A stretch of DNA of 64,000 bases from Algoriphagus resistens (GTDB taxonomy: Bacteria > Bacteroidota > Bacteroidia > Cytophagales > Cyclobacteriaceae), in contig NZ_LMXN01000002.1 in the NCBI RefSeq assembly GCF_001442615.1, positions 186,001 to 250,000 of the forward strand. The letters are read 5' to 3'. Below the pieces are notes generated by a model. The model was not told the DNA's origin. It did no database searches and worked only from the letters and a program-made list of their open reading frames with translations. The position numbers and the translations under genes were made by a program. Position 1 is the stretch's first letter, and the number at the start of each line of letters is the position of its first letter. Shown in pieces: positions 18,779 to 28,038 of the stretch.

Positions 18779-19039
18779 TTAAACGCCTAAGCTAATTCTG
18801 CTTTCAGAATACAGATCATAAACTGCAATCAATGCTTCGGAACCTTTGGCATCAGGATATAGCTCATAATTCCCTATCTCTTCCCTGCTTTCTACATAGA
18901 CAGGACTGTACTTTTCATCATAGACATTCCAGACAATCAGCATAAAATTATACCTGATTTTACTTGTTCTACCCTCTTCTAACCAGGATTCAAAAAGTTC
19001 TTCTTTAATAGATTTGGGATAATCAGGACCTTCAAACAT
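18779..19039 (-). CDS. conserved small hypothetical protein
   Basis: An 86-residue acidic soluble protein with no signal peptide or membrane segment. It starts at an ATG (MFEGPDYPKSIKEELF) and reads as mixed alpha/beta with a SRISLGV C-terminus. I do not recognise a family. It lies on the same strand as, and 123 nt upstream of, the M16 peptidase, but that gap contains the peptidase's own leader, so co-transcription is uncertain. Codon use looks typical of the neighbours, which supports it as a real gene. Confidence 0.55.
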   Translation of the reverse strand: MFEGPDYPKSIKEELFESWLEEGRTSKIRYNFMLIVWNVYDEKYSPVYVESREEIGNYELYPDAKGSEALIAVYDLYSESRISLGV

Positions 19040-19190
19040 TGGGATCGTTTATAGTTAGATGATTTAAGAAATTTGATGAGCAAATTCCTGAGACCAAAAA
19101 TGAGGTTTTACGGACTTGAATCCCAATTTTTTGAACTATTATAAGTTAACTTTTCCAAGCTTACCAAAGGAAAATAGAGTTCTAAAAGAA

Positions 19191-20171
19191 TCAAACCGCG
19201 GCTGCTTCCTTATTGTATTTCCTCCTGTACTCCAGCGGTGACATGCCGGTAACCTTTCTGAAGACCTCACGGAATGCTTTCACATCTGAATAGCCAACTT
19301 CATACATCACTTCGTTGATCTGCTTCCGGCTAGTTTCAAACGCTTTCTTTGCAGCTTCCACTTTTACACGCTGAGCATATTCTACAGGGGTGTTTCCTGT
19401 GGCTTTAATAAATCTCCGGTCAAAATTCCGTCTTCCGATTGCCAGATCGGAAGACAGACTCTCCATAGAAATTTTCACCTGCAGGTTAGACTCAATATAT
19501 TGCTGCGCTTCCATGATCAGCTCGTCTCCATGGGTTTTCTGACCTCTGAAGATGATGAATTCTGCCTGACTATCCCTATCCATTTCGATCTGGAATATTT
19601 TGGAGCAAAAAATAGTAGTTTCCCGATCAAAGTATTTCTCCACCAAGTACAGCATCAGGTTCAGAAAAGAAAACGCGCCGCCATTCGTATAAATACCATG
19701 CTCATCAGTAATCAATTTATCAGGCTGCAAATTGATCTTTGGAAACATCTTCCTAAACCGATCCGCAAAAGCCCAATGGGTGGAGCAGTTTCTCCCGTCC
19801 AACAGACCAGAGGCCGCTAATAAAAAGGCTCCGGTACATATGCTGGCAACCTCTGCCCCATTATTATAGTGCTTTACGATCCATTTGATCAGATTTTCAT
19901 TCCCATCAATAGCCTGTTCATAGTTATGGTTCAGCGAAGGAATGATCATCAAATCCGTATGTTGAACTTCAGAAATAAGGGCTTCAGGTTTCACGAAAAA
20001 TAATCCTTCATGGAAATCCACTTCTCCGCAAACACCGACTAACTCAAGCTTATAAGTTTTCTTTCCATGTTCTGCAGCATAGCTATTTGCTCTCTTCAGT
20101 ATTTTATACGCTCCGATGATGCTGCTGAGGTTATTTTGTCCTAGAGGAACCAATATGCTGATATGTTTCAT
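19191..20171 (-). CDS. GlxA family transcriptional regulator (DJ-1/PfpI plus AraC DNA-binding domain)
   Basis: A 326-residue regulator. The N-terminal DJ-1/PfpI-like domain (about 1-190) contains the nucleophile-elbow region VASICTGAFLLAASGLLDGR with a conserved Cys; the C-terminal AraC domain (about 220-320) has two helix-turn-helix motifs and the signature NEVMYEVGYSDVKAFREVFRK...GMSPLEYRRKY. In this family the N-terminal domain usually senses a small molecule and lacks protease activity. It is transcribed away from nothing obvious; the nearest same-strand upstream gene is the double SRPBCC protein 200 nt away, a possible target. Confidence 0.92.
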   Translation of the reverse strand: MKHISILVPLGQNNLSSIIGAYKILKRANSYAAEHGKKTYKLELVGVCGEVDFHEGLFFVKPEALISEVQHTDLMIIPSLNHNYEQAIDGNENLIKWIVKHYNNGAEVASICTGAFLLAASGLLDGRNCSTHWAFADRFRKMFPKINLQPDKLITDEHGIYTNGGAFSFLNLMLYLVEKYFDRETTIFCSKIFQIEMDRDSQAEFIIFRGQKTHGDELIMEAQQYIESNLQVKISMESLSSDLAIGRRNFDRRFIKATGNTPVEYAQRVKVEAAKKAFETSRKQINEVMYEVGYSDVKAFREVFRKVTGMSPLEYRRKYNKEAAAV

Positions 20172-20374
20172 ACGTATTTCAGTTATTTTTCAGACGTCAA
20201 ATAGCCTGTCCCACAGTCATGGATAATCATTCCTTCTTCTGTCGCTTGCACCATTCTTGGCAGTTTCACGAGTTAATTGTAAAAAATCTACAAAAGATCC
20301 ATGTCCAAATCAACCCTTCAACATCTTAATTGCTGGAAAGTGAATTCGAAGTTAGTAAAGGTGAGTAACTTCAA

Positions 20375-21292
20375 TTAATCATTGAAGTTCGGATATGGTT
20401 GCCCTTTTCCGGTTTCGCAAAGCAATCTCAAGCTCCTCAGGAAAAGAGCCCAGTCGTAACTGCAAGAAGCAAATCCATTGGAATATTCCTTCCAACCATC
20501 ATGATGGAACAACAGTACAGCCCCCAGGCGATGTGGCTCCAACTCAAATGAAACTTCAGTTCCCACCCAATCTTCATAACCTTTAATGCAACGCCATTTT
20601 ACTTTGCTGTAAGGTTTAAGTTCAATAATTTCCATTTCCTTGAAATACCCATCTTCAAATGTAAACCTGGAGATACTTCCCAACTCTGGCTTAGCTATGG
20701 TATCCGGAGTCCACCATCCTGCCAATCCTTCTTGGGTAGTAAGTGCTTCAAAGATTTTTTCAGCTGGCGTTTCAATCAGCAAGCGATGATAAATACTCTT
20801 TGAAGTGGAATTCAGTCCTGACTGATTTTCGGTTTTTTTATCTTCTACAGCTTTAGGTGTAGGACTCCCCTGCCCTTTCAAAATCAAATCCTTTAAGCTA
20901 CCCTGAATGTAATGAGTCCAGGCATCCTGACAGATTTGAAAGCATTCATAAGTTGGAACTAATCCCTGTTGGGTAAATTTCAGTTGGGCTTTACCATCAC
21001 TTTCTGAAATCTCAAAAATGATCCTGTTCCCTTTCCATTCATTTTCATCTTGCGTGAATTTAAAATAGTTATCCAGAACCAACCATACTACTTTTTCATT
21101 CGGAATGAGTTCCACCACTTTTATCCTACATCGATGGACATCTTCATAATGATAAGAGAATTCAGCATTGACTACATTTGTCGTTCCCTCAATGTTTTCA
21201 GACCACCATCCCCGCACATTGTTCACTGCTGCGAAAATCTGCTCAGGTGTAGCTTCTACTGCAATTGTTGTTGTGAAATCCTGATTTTCCAT
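20375..21292 (-). CDS. double SRPBCC (AHSA1-like) domain protein
   Basis: A 305-residue cytoplasmic protein made of two START-like domains in tandem: residues about 1-143 and 168-300, joined by a Lys/Glu/Ser-rich linker (TPKAVEDKKTENQSG). The first half is a close paralogue of the single-domain protein at 2019-2456. The second half (HRLLIETPAEKIFEALTTQE..AGWWTP) is a more divergent AHSA1-type copy. Fusion of two such domains suggests a bipartite ligand site or a fixed pseudo-dimer. It lies just upstream of the GlxA-type regulator on the same strand, which may reflect joint regulation. Confidence 0.85.
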   Translation of the reverse strand: MENQDFTTTIAVEATPEQIFAAVNNVRGWWSENIEGTTNVVNAEFSYHYEDVHRCRIKVVELIPNEKVVWLVLDNYFKFTQDENEWKGNRIIFEISESDGKAQLKFTQQGLVPTYECFQICQDAWTHYIQGSLKDLILKGQGSPTPKAVEDKKTENQSGLNSTSKSIYHRLLIETPAEKIFEALTTQEGLAGWWTPDTIAKPELGSISRFTFEDGYFKEMEIIELKPYSKVKWRCIKGYEDWVGTEVSFELEPHRLGAVLLFHHDGWKEYSNGFASCSYDWALFLRSLRLLCETGKGQPYPNFND

Positions 21293-21429
21293 GAGTCTAT
21301 TTTTGGTTTATAATTTCTTGTTTCTAAGGTATTTACAATCCACCGCTCTGAGAGCGTGTAAAATAGACTTTATCAGGGGGCGATATAGACAAATATGAAT
21401 TTGATTTAGCAGGGCATAGAGATTTTCAG

Positions 21430-21464
21430 AAAAAACAGCAAGTGCGGACTGTCGGCACTTGCTG
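21430..21464 (-). terminator. rho-independent terminator after the xanthine-dehydrogenase-like gene
   Basis: CAGCAAGTGC (21436-21445) and GCACTTGCTG (21455-21464) form a perfect 10-bp stem with a 9-nt loop. On the minus strand the hairpin is followed by six T residues (A-run 21430-21435 on the plus strand). It sits 18 nt beyond the stop codon. Confidence 0.88.
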
Positions 21465-21481
21465 CTGGAGACATTGCCAAA

Positions 21482-24400
21482 TCAACTATAATCTTTTTCC
21501 ATGACTTCCAGTACTCTACATACCTCCTGTACTGTGGCAGGTGCATCTAATTTGAAAAAACCAGATAGTCCTCTTTCTAACCGGGAAGCCCGAATGGCGG
21601 ATTTAAGCGCAAAGAAAACGCTAGTGGCCAGCACCAATGGGGGTTCCCCGACTTCTTTGGAAGAGAATAACCCATTGGGATTCTCCGGTACCTCTGAAGA
21701 ATTGTCCCTAGGGTACAAATAAGTGTTCATTTCCAATGGAATAGTACTAATTGCCGGTGGCTTGTAGGTCCAGGTATTCAGTGTATTCAATCTTCCTTTT
21801 TCTTCACCTTCAGGTTCAAAAACTAGTTTCTCGGTAAGGATATAACCTACTCCCTGCACGAAGGCACCCTCAACCTGACCTATGTCTATTGCCGGATTGA
21901 GGCTCCAGCCCATATCGAAAATAATATCAGACCGAAGGATTTTTACTTCTCCGGTTAGTACGTCCACTTCCACTTCTGAACACGCTGCTGAAAACGTAAA
22001 TCCCACAAATGAATCTACCGCACCTGCAGTGGAATTTACATCAGCTAAATCTATTCCCGGTATGGCCTTGTTTTCTGAAGTCGGCTTAAACGTCATAGCC
22101 GGAATAGGAGTTGTCCCTCCGGGAATCGGTGCAGTAAATGATGCAATAAGATCAATTCTGTATTGGTAAGCCAAGGCAACCAGATTCTGCCAGATCAATT
22201 TTGGATATTGGTCAATAGGCCGCTTGACGGAAGCAGACCATCCCTTCTGACCATGATTCCAAAAGTCTATCCCCTGTTCTTTGCACCATTCGTCCCCATT
22301 GTCTTTTAATAGATTATAGCCGAACTCAGTCAATCGTGACCGCATTTTTTCACATGCCTGCTTTACCGCTTCTCCATTGTAGGCTGTACCTGTAGAGCCG
22401 CCGGTACTTGTCGGATTTGGAATAACTTTGGTATTGGGGCTGTGGATCTGAATAAGATCCATCGGAATATTGAGCACATAGGCAGCTACCTGCTCCACTT
22501 TCGTCATCATTCCCTGGCCCATATCCACACCTCCTTGATTAATGGACACACTACCATCTCCGGAGTAGACAGATACAATCGCTGCTGCTTGCTCTATCAT
22601 GACGAGATTGTAACCTGAACCGTACTTTACCGGAACCATGTAAATTCCCCTTTTCTTCCATTTATTGTCCCTGTTGAAAGCCTCTACTTTTTTTAAGCGA
22701 TTTTGATAGTCACTTTTCTCTTCAACATACTTCCAGACATCCCGCATGTAGCAATAAGAAAGTGCCTGCCCAAAAGGAGTGACATCCCCCCGACGGTACA
22801 TATTCTTTCTCCGTAGTTCGGCGGGATCCATATCGATGGCAAATGCTGCATCATCAATTGCATTCTCTAAAATCAACTTTCCCTGAACGTCACCAAATGC
22901 CCGCATGGCTGTATTGGGAGCCTTATTGGTGCGGCAGACATCGAGTTGACTTTCAAAGTTCTTGACATTGTAGGCATTATCTATTCTGAGTTGCACACAG
23001 TTGCTGACGATGAAGGAACAATCGTAAAATGCTCCCCCATCAGCCCATAACTTCAGGTACAATCCACGAATGAGGCCTTTGTCCTCTTCCCGAAGATTTC
23101 CCAGATCCACCGCAATCTGATATTGACCATAATAACCATGTCGCTTCCCGATCATTGCAGTGTCATGTTCCCGCTTCATCGCCAGACGGATCGGTCGGCT
23201 CAGTTTATGGGCAGCTACAGCCACAGGGGCAGCTATGAATTTTGCTTGCTCAGTTTTGCCTCCATACCCGCCTCCCAACTGCCGGATTTCCACATTGACT
23301 TTGTTATGTTCCGCGGCTAACGTGCTCGCTACTGTTTGGTGCATCTCCATAGGACTTTGAGATGAAGGATGGACCAGGATTTGGTTATCATCTTCGGGAA
23401 AAGCTACACATGCCTGGGTTTCCATGTAAAAATGGACCTGCTCACCTGAGATTTGTGTATTCTCAACGATTAAACAATTGGCTCCGTCTAAGCTTTGTTT
23501 TCGAATAGTTGGAGATTTATCCAATGGGTCCTTTGCCTGATCAACCCAGTAAAGCTCCGTTCCCGGCCTGGTAATTTTCCAGATATGGGAAACAAATGGT
23601 GCCGTACTTGGGCAATCCGGGAATATGCTTTTCATTCTGATTGCATCATCGATGCTGATGATCGGTTGCTCCCACGCTTTGTTCCAAGTTGGATTTCCCG
23701 TATCCTGCCATTGAATCGGAGCATATGAAAGGCAGTTTTCTGAAGCGAATTCCGCTATTTCAATTGCTGCTTTCTCAGTATCGGCAATGACCATAGCAAT
23801 GGCCTGACCGGGATACATAATACTTTGGGTAGCAAATAATGGTTGATCAAGTCCCATCCCCTGTAAGTTCAACCCTCCTACTGGAATATCTTTATGAGAA
23901 ATCAGGGCAAAAAATGAATTGAACTTAGCGGCCAGAATATCTTCCAATTCTTCAATTTCAATAGCCTTGTGGGTGGAAGGATGTACGAACTGAAAATTCG
24001 CCAATGATCTTTTAGCCTGTATGAACGCCGCGTTTTTACCAGTTACAGGGAGCTCAATTTCATGCGTGTAATGTACTTCACCCATTGCCTGATGAAATGC
24101 CATCAACTTGATGTAGGGTTGAGAAACAGGGGCTTTAAAGGATTGATTGACGTAATGCTGCGTGCCGCCGCTTATTCTCCAGTTTCCCCAATTGATCTGT
24201 GCAGCTGATTGTAAGTTTTTTGGGATTGTGTCAGTGGATTTCTCCATCAAGCTTCTGATGATAGATTTGTAGATGAAGGATACCGCAAGGTTAATTTTAT
24301 ACTCATCAGTGAAGCCTTCCGAAGGAATTCCATCCATTCTTCCTTTCTTTTCCCAAAAATCCAATTCGGCTCTTACTTCTTTCTTCAGAACTTCAATAAG

Positions 24401-26044
24401 GCCGGGCAATAGGTCTAAACTGAGCCTTTTACCCTTTAGCCATTGTTCACTGCCGGTTGCCTGCCATGCTATTGGGGCAATACCACCAAAGATTATCTTT
24501 GCTTCTAAAACGTCCAGTTCTCCAGATAGCTCAATTCTAGTGCAATTATTTACAATAGAATGGGAATTCACTTCCCGTAAGGCAACTTTCTGAGCCAGAA
24601 CAACTTCGTTTTGATTTCCAAACGGGAGGAAATATTCCAAAATTACCATCTCATCGACCATCTCCGGCACATCCAAAAGCGTGTTTACCAATTCAGAAGC
24701 TAACACCTGGGAAACATTGCCGGACTTCACGTTCATAAACCTGATTGCTGCTCCAGTAGCGCAAAGAACTGTGAACAGATCCGAAGGAAAAGGTTCTCCT
24801 CTTGTAATATGCTTCAACACAAGCATTGTATTTCCTGCCAAAGACGCAGCATTCCGAACAATCATTCCTGCAGTTCGATGACACATGAATTGCATGCTTC
24901 CGATTCTGGAAACAGGTGAAAAATTATCTTTTGAAATCAACTGGTCTAGGTAGCGTAATAACTCTGAATAGGTCGTTGAGGCACCCACCTGTACTCCATT
25001 ATCCAGTCTTTTTATTCCATAGAGATCCGGAATCAGTTTTATATCTACAAATAAATTTACCGCTGGGAATTCATTTGCATAAATGCCAAAAGAGGTGTTG
25101 CCAAATACTAGCCTGGTGGTTTTGACAGGATTTGATAACAGGATATTCTTTAATTCTTCTAAGGATCTCGGACTGAGCCATTTTCTGTCCGATTGATGGA
25201 TGGAGACTGCAGGCAAAGGCATTTTCGCTCCTTTCGGAAACGGAATATTAATGGTATCATGGATCATCACTTCCTGACATTTATCCTCAGTGATGCAGAC
25301 CATGCGGTTTTGCTCATCTTCTTCGTTCCAGTCTGAGGCGAAGGTCTTCATTCCTGTCAAAATTGACCGGTATCCCGTACAACGACATATATTCCCATCG
25401 AAAATTTCTTCAATCTCCTTTTTGGTCGGGGATGGATTTTCAGAAAGGAAAGCGGACATATTCATCACAAAGCCTGTCGTACAGTATCCACATTGGGTTC
25501 CATTATTTATGGCCAGTCGATGTGCTACAGGATTCATTCCTTCATGGAGGTCCCCATGCTCCTTTTCTGAAAGACTCCGCGCTGATACCCCTGCATCTCC
25601 ATTTGAGAGGAGAGACTGAGCAGCCAGTTCTACCCTCCTGTAGCTTTCTTTTAGTAAATCACCTTTGGCTTCATTCCAATTTTGGGATGGAGCATTCAGC
25701 CACCTTGCCGCTCCCCTTGAAGCAGAAGGCGTAAAGGTAAGATGCCTGTTTTCTGGCCGTCTAATTCCTCCTGTGCCTTCAATAGTGGTAACGGCCATGC
25801 CTCCAATCGCACAAACTGGCCGCAGGCATGAGTTAATTGACTTGTGTTCAATCTCTTGTTTTTTCTCATTCCAGGTAGATAAGATTACCGTACATGCGCC
25901 GCAGCCGCCTTGCCCACAGCCTTTTTTTGCTCCGGTCAATCCGACTTCATTAGATCTTAAATAATCAAGTAATAACAGATCTGTTGAAGGGTTCTCAATA
26001 GTAACTTCTTCTCCATTGAGAAAAAATGAAATAGTATTGTTCAT
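21482..26044 (-). CDS. single-chain xanthine-dehydrogenase-like molybdenum hydroxylase
   Basis: A 1520-residue molybdo-flavo-iron-sulfur enzyme with all three modules in one chain, as in eukaryotic xanthine dehydrogenase; most bacterial homologues are split into subunits. First 2Fe-2S domain: C43-x4-C48-x2-C51 and C73. Second 2Fe-2S domain: C185-G-Y-C188 and C220-R-C222. Between them lies an insert at about residues 94-169 that standard enzymes lack. The FAD domain spans about 280-560 (RLVFGNTSFGIY, RNAASLAGN). The molybdopterin domain follows, with GEQVHFYMETQ, GGYGGKTEQ, an NTAMRAFGDVQG segment, GQGMMTK, and the catalytic E1467 in KEVGEPP. No signal peptide, so cytoplasmic. Substrate may be a purine or another heterocycle/aldehyde. 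The upstream heme lipoprotein gene is 104 nt away on the same strand, and a terminator closes the unit. Confidence 0.92.
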   Translation of the reverse strand: MNNTISFFLNGEEVTIENPSTDLLLLDYLRSNEVGLTGAKKGCGQGGCGACTVILSTWNEKKQEIEHKSINSCLRPVCAIGGMAVTTIEGTGGIRRPENRHLTFTPSASRGAARWLNAPSQNWNEAKGDLLKESYRRVELAAQSLLSNGDAGVSARSLSEKEHGDLHEGMNPVAHRLAINNGTQCGYCTTGFVMNMSAFLSENPSPTKKEIEEIFDGNICRCTGYRSILTGMKTFASDWNEEDEQNRMVCITEDKCQEVMIHDTINIPFPKGAKMPLPAVSIHQSDRKWLSPRSLEELKNILLSNPVKTTRLVFGNTSFGIYANEFPAVNLFVDIKLIPDLYGIKRLDNGVQVGASTTYSELLRYLDQLISKDNFSPVSRIGSMQFMCHRTAGMIVRNAASLAGNTMLVLKHITRGEPFPSDLFTVLCATGAAIRFMNVKSGNVSQVLASELVNTLLDVPEMVDEMVILEYFLPFGNQNEVVLAQKVALREVNSHSIVNNCTRIELSGELDVLEAKIIFGGIAPIAWQATGSEQWLKGKRLSLDLLPGLIEVLKKEVRAELDFWEKKGRMDGIPSEGFTDEYKINLAVSFIYKSIIRSLMEKSTDTIPKNLQSAAQINWGNWRISGGTQHYVNQSFKAPVSQPYIKLMAFHQAMGEVHYTHEIELPVTGKNAAFIQAKRSLANFQFVHPSTHKAIEIEELEDILAAKFNSFFALISHKDIPVGGLNLQGMGLDQPLFATQSIMYPGQAIAMVIADTEKAAIEIAEFASENCLSYAPIQWQDTGNPTWNKAWEQPIISIDDAIRMKSIFPDCPSTAPFVSHIWKITRPGTELYWVDQAKDPLDKSPTIRKQSLDGANCLIVENTQISGEQVHFYMETQACVAFPEDDNQILVHPSSQSPMEMHQTVASTLAAEHNKVNVEIRQLGGGYGGKTEQAKFIAAPVAVAAHKLSRPIRLAMKREHDTAMIGKRHGYYGQYQIAVDLGNLREEDKGLIRGLYLKLWADGGAFYDCSFIVSNCVQLRIDNAYNVKNFESQLDVCRTNKAPNTAMRAFGDVQGKLILENAIDDAAFAIDMDPAELRRKNMYRRGDVTPFGQALSYCYMRDVWKYVEEKSDYQNRLKKVEAFNRDNKWKKRGIYMVPVKYGSGYNLVMIEQAAAIVSVYSGDGSVSINQGGVDMGQGMMTKVEQVAAYVLNIPMDLIQIHSPNTKVIPNPTSTGGSTGTAYNGEAVKQACEKMRSRLTEFGYNLLKDNGDEWCKEQGIDFWNHGQKGWSASVKRPIDQYPKLIWQNLVALAYQYRIDLIASFTAPIPGGTTPIPAMTFKPTSENKAIPGIDLADVNSTAGAVDSFVGFTFSAACSEVEVDVLTGEVKILRSDIIFDMGWSLNPAIDIGQVEGAFVQGVGYILTEKLVFEPEGEEKGRLNTLNTWTYKPPAISTIPLEMNTYLYPRDNSSEVPENPNGLFSSKEVGEPPLVLATSVFFALKSAIRASRLERGLSGFFKLDAPATVQEVCRVLEVMEKDYS

Positions 26045-26148
26045 GGTGTATAGTTTAAAATGCAGACGCTAGCAAAAACAGCAATGCGCATTCTGGTTAT
26101 AAAAAGTTTGATAAAACATTAAGTTCGGACTATCAAATTCAAAGAGGA

Positions 26149-27588
26149 TCAAAGCTCATTGTCCTCAGCCGGAGCTACCTTCAGAGACCCATCCCTATGC
26201 ATTGGGGTGGGTGTTTGTAAATATTCACTTGCCCAATGGCCGGCAACATTTTCGTCTTTCCATTCGGTGAAATATCCCAGAGCCAATGAAACCTGAAGTG
26301 AAAAATCACAGGAAGTGGCTGTCTCAGTATATGGGGTTGCGCACTTTAGGTTTTCAAAATATCTCCTGAAAGCAGCAGCATCAGTTTCAGTCAATTTTGT
26401 CAATTGCCCCATCGCATTTGTATCCCCGATAAAGGCTTCCTTAGGAACCAGCGGAGCTACCTGGGGGAATTCCGCCGTGGCATGGCAAGACATACATGAT
26501 GAAGTGTTCAAATCCACAGGACCATCTAAGCGACCTCCCCAACCCAGGTGCTGTGGCGGTAACTTGGTGGAATCCGGATTTATCTTAGTTTCCTTTAGGT
26601 TAGGATTGATAATAGTCCTGGTCACAGGGTAAGGATTAATAAAATTGGTCGTATCCTGCGGATCATTGCCGAATTGGATACCGACAGGCACCAGGTTTTC
26701 TGCCCTGCGGGATCCTTCTTTCCCCTCATTCAGCTTACCGTTATAGCAAAAGGTACCGAATACCCAACCAGTTCCGTATTTATCTGCACGTGGATCGCGG
26801 ACCATCACATCCATTTGGATCAGTTGCATGGGTTTCACAACCCTGCCTGTATCCAGACCATTATTCCATGTAGGCGTGATATAGGCATTCCAGGTCATTG
26901 GATTCACCAGGTAGTCAGCGGCAGATTCATCAGCATCTGTAAACAGAAGCTTGAAAATCACTGTTCCTATCGGAAATCCATTTGGATGCTGGGTAGCATT
27001 TGGATCTGGATTATCCCCGTTTTTCCACATTTGAGCCAGCGTATATCCAGCAAATTCATTATAGAAGCCCAGTGCATAGGTTTGATAAGATCCTGTTTGG
27101 CCTGGCCCCAGCTGATAAGGGTCTATTTGAGCTTCCTTTGCCAGGCCATGAAAGCCTTCTGAGCCTTGTGGCCCCCAGTGCATCCACGGCATGTGATACC
27201 AGTTCCGCTTCTTGTTTTCTTGCGCAACGAAATTGACATCGATCATTCCTTCGAATGAATAGTCCCGCACGGCATTGATGTATTCCATCCAGCGCTCATC
27301 CTCATCAAACGGAATATCCAAAAACTCAGGTAATTCAGAGTCATCAGGTTTTGTAAGTGGATAATCCTGTCTAAGCCTGAAGACTTCCTCTCCCGGATAC
27401 TTGCTTTGAAATTCTGCAGGACTGATCATTCTTCCAAAATCCGGAAAGTTGTTGTTTACTGTTTGTGATTTTTCTTCTCCAGAATAGCCGGAATCATGAG
27501 TGGACTCTTTGCAGGATGTGAAAAGGAAAATCAACAGGGATAGGCCTAGTACAGCATTTCCCTTAAGTCTAAAATTGTAGGGATTCAT
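26149..27588 (-). CDS. lipoprotein with single c-type heme motif
   Basis: A 479-residue protein with a lipoprotein signal (lipobox FTSC, Cys26) and one heme-attachment motif, C365-M-S-C368-H369, near the C-terminus in a CHATAEFP context. The long N-terminal part is rich in Trp, Tyr and Pro (YHMPWMHWGPQG, MTWNAYITPTWNNG) and matches no family I can name. Because of the CxxCH motif and export signal, it is probably a periplasmic or outer-leaflet cytochrome c-like protein. It is the upstream gene of a likely two-gene unit with the xanthine-dehydrogenase-like gene. The latter appears cytoplasmic, so direct electron transfer would need an intermediate. Confidence 0.75.
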   Translation of the reverse strand: MNPYNFRLKGNAVLGLSLLIFLFTSCKESTHDSGYSGEEKSQTVNNNFPDFGRMISPAEFQSKYPGEEVFRLRQDYPLTKPDDSELPEFLDIPFDEDERWMEYINAVRDYSFEGMIDVNFVAQENKKRNWYHMPWMHWGPQGSEGFHGLAKEAQIDPYQLGPGQTGSYQTYALGFYNEFAGYTLAQMWKNGDNPDPNATQHPNGFPIGTVIFKLLFTDADESAADYLVNPMTWNAYITPTWNNGLDTGRVVKPMQLIQMDVMVRDPRADKYGTGWVFGTFCYNGKLNEGKEGSRRAENLVPVGIQFGNDPQDTTNFINPYPVTRTIINPNLKETKINPDSTKLPPQHLGWGGRLDGPVDLNTSSCMSCHATAEFPQVAPLVPKEAFIGDTNAMGQLTKLTETDAAAFRRYFENLKCATPYTETATSCDFSLQVSLALGYFTEWKDENVAGHWASEYLQTPTPMHRDGSLKVAPAEDNEL

Positions 27589-28038
27589 AATGTTAAAGAA
27601 TTTAGAGATAAAAAGTAATTTTAAAATATACTCTAATTTATAACATTAAATATTTAAATATTAGCAGAATATGCTTTTTTATATCAATTTTTTCATCCTT
27701 TATTTATATAAAAGAAATGATGTGGATTCGGATATAATAAATTGCTGACTGTAAATAATTTTCTGTATTTCGTTGCTGTTCTGTTAAAAACTACTTTCTC
27801 TTCTCTGCTGATAATTCAACAGGTAGGCTTGGTTCAGGATTTCATCAAATCTTAGTTCTTTCTTTTTCAGAAAGAAGTTTTGAATACCGAAAGCAGTTTG
27901 AAAAAGGCTTAAAACTCACCAACAGTTCGTGAACTCATCAGACAGCCTGAGAAAAGGGATTAGTAGATTTACCGAAGTTCTATTAGCAGCTAAGTTTAAC
28001 AGGCAATGACTATGTTTCAAAAGTTATAATCCTTTAGC
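27589..28038. other. 450-bp AT-rich spacer
   Basis: No gene is supported. The first part (27600-27760) is strongly AT-rich with a near-palindrome around 27644-27662 (TTAAATATTTAAATATTAG). It should carry the promoter for the heme lipoprotein/xanthine-dehydrogenase unit, read leftward. Confidence 0.45.
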
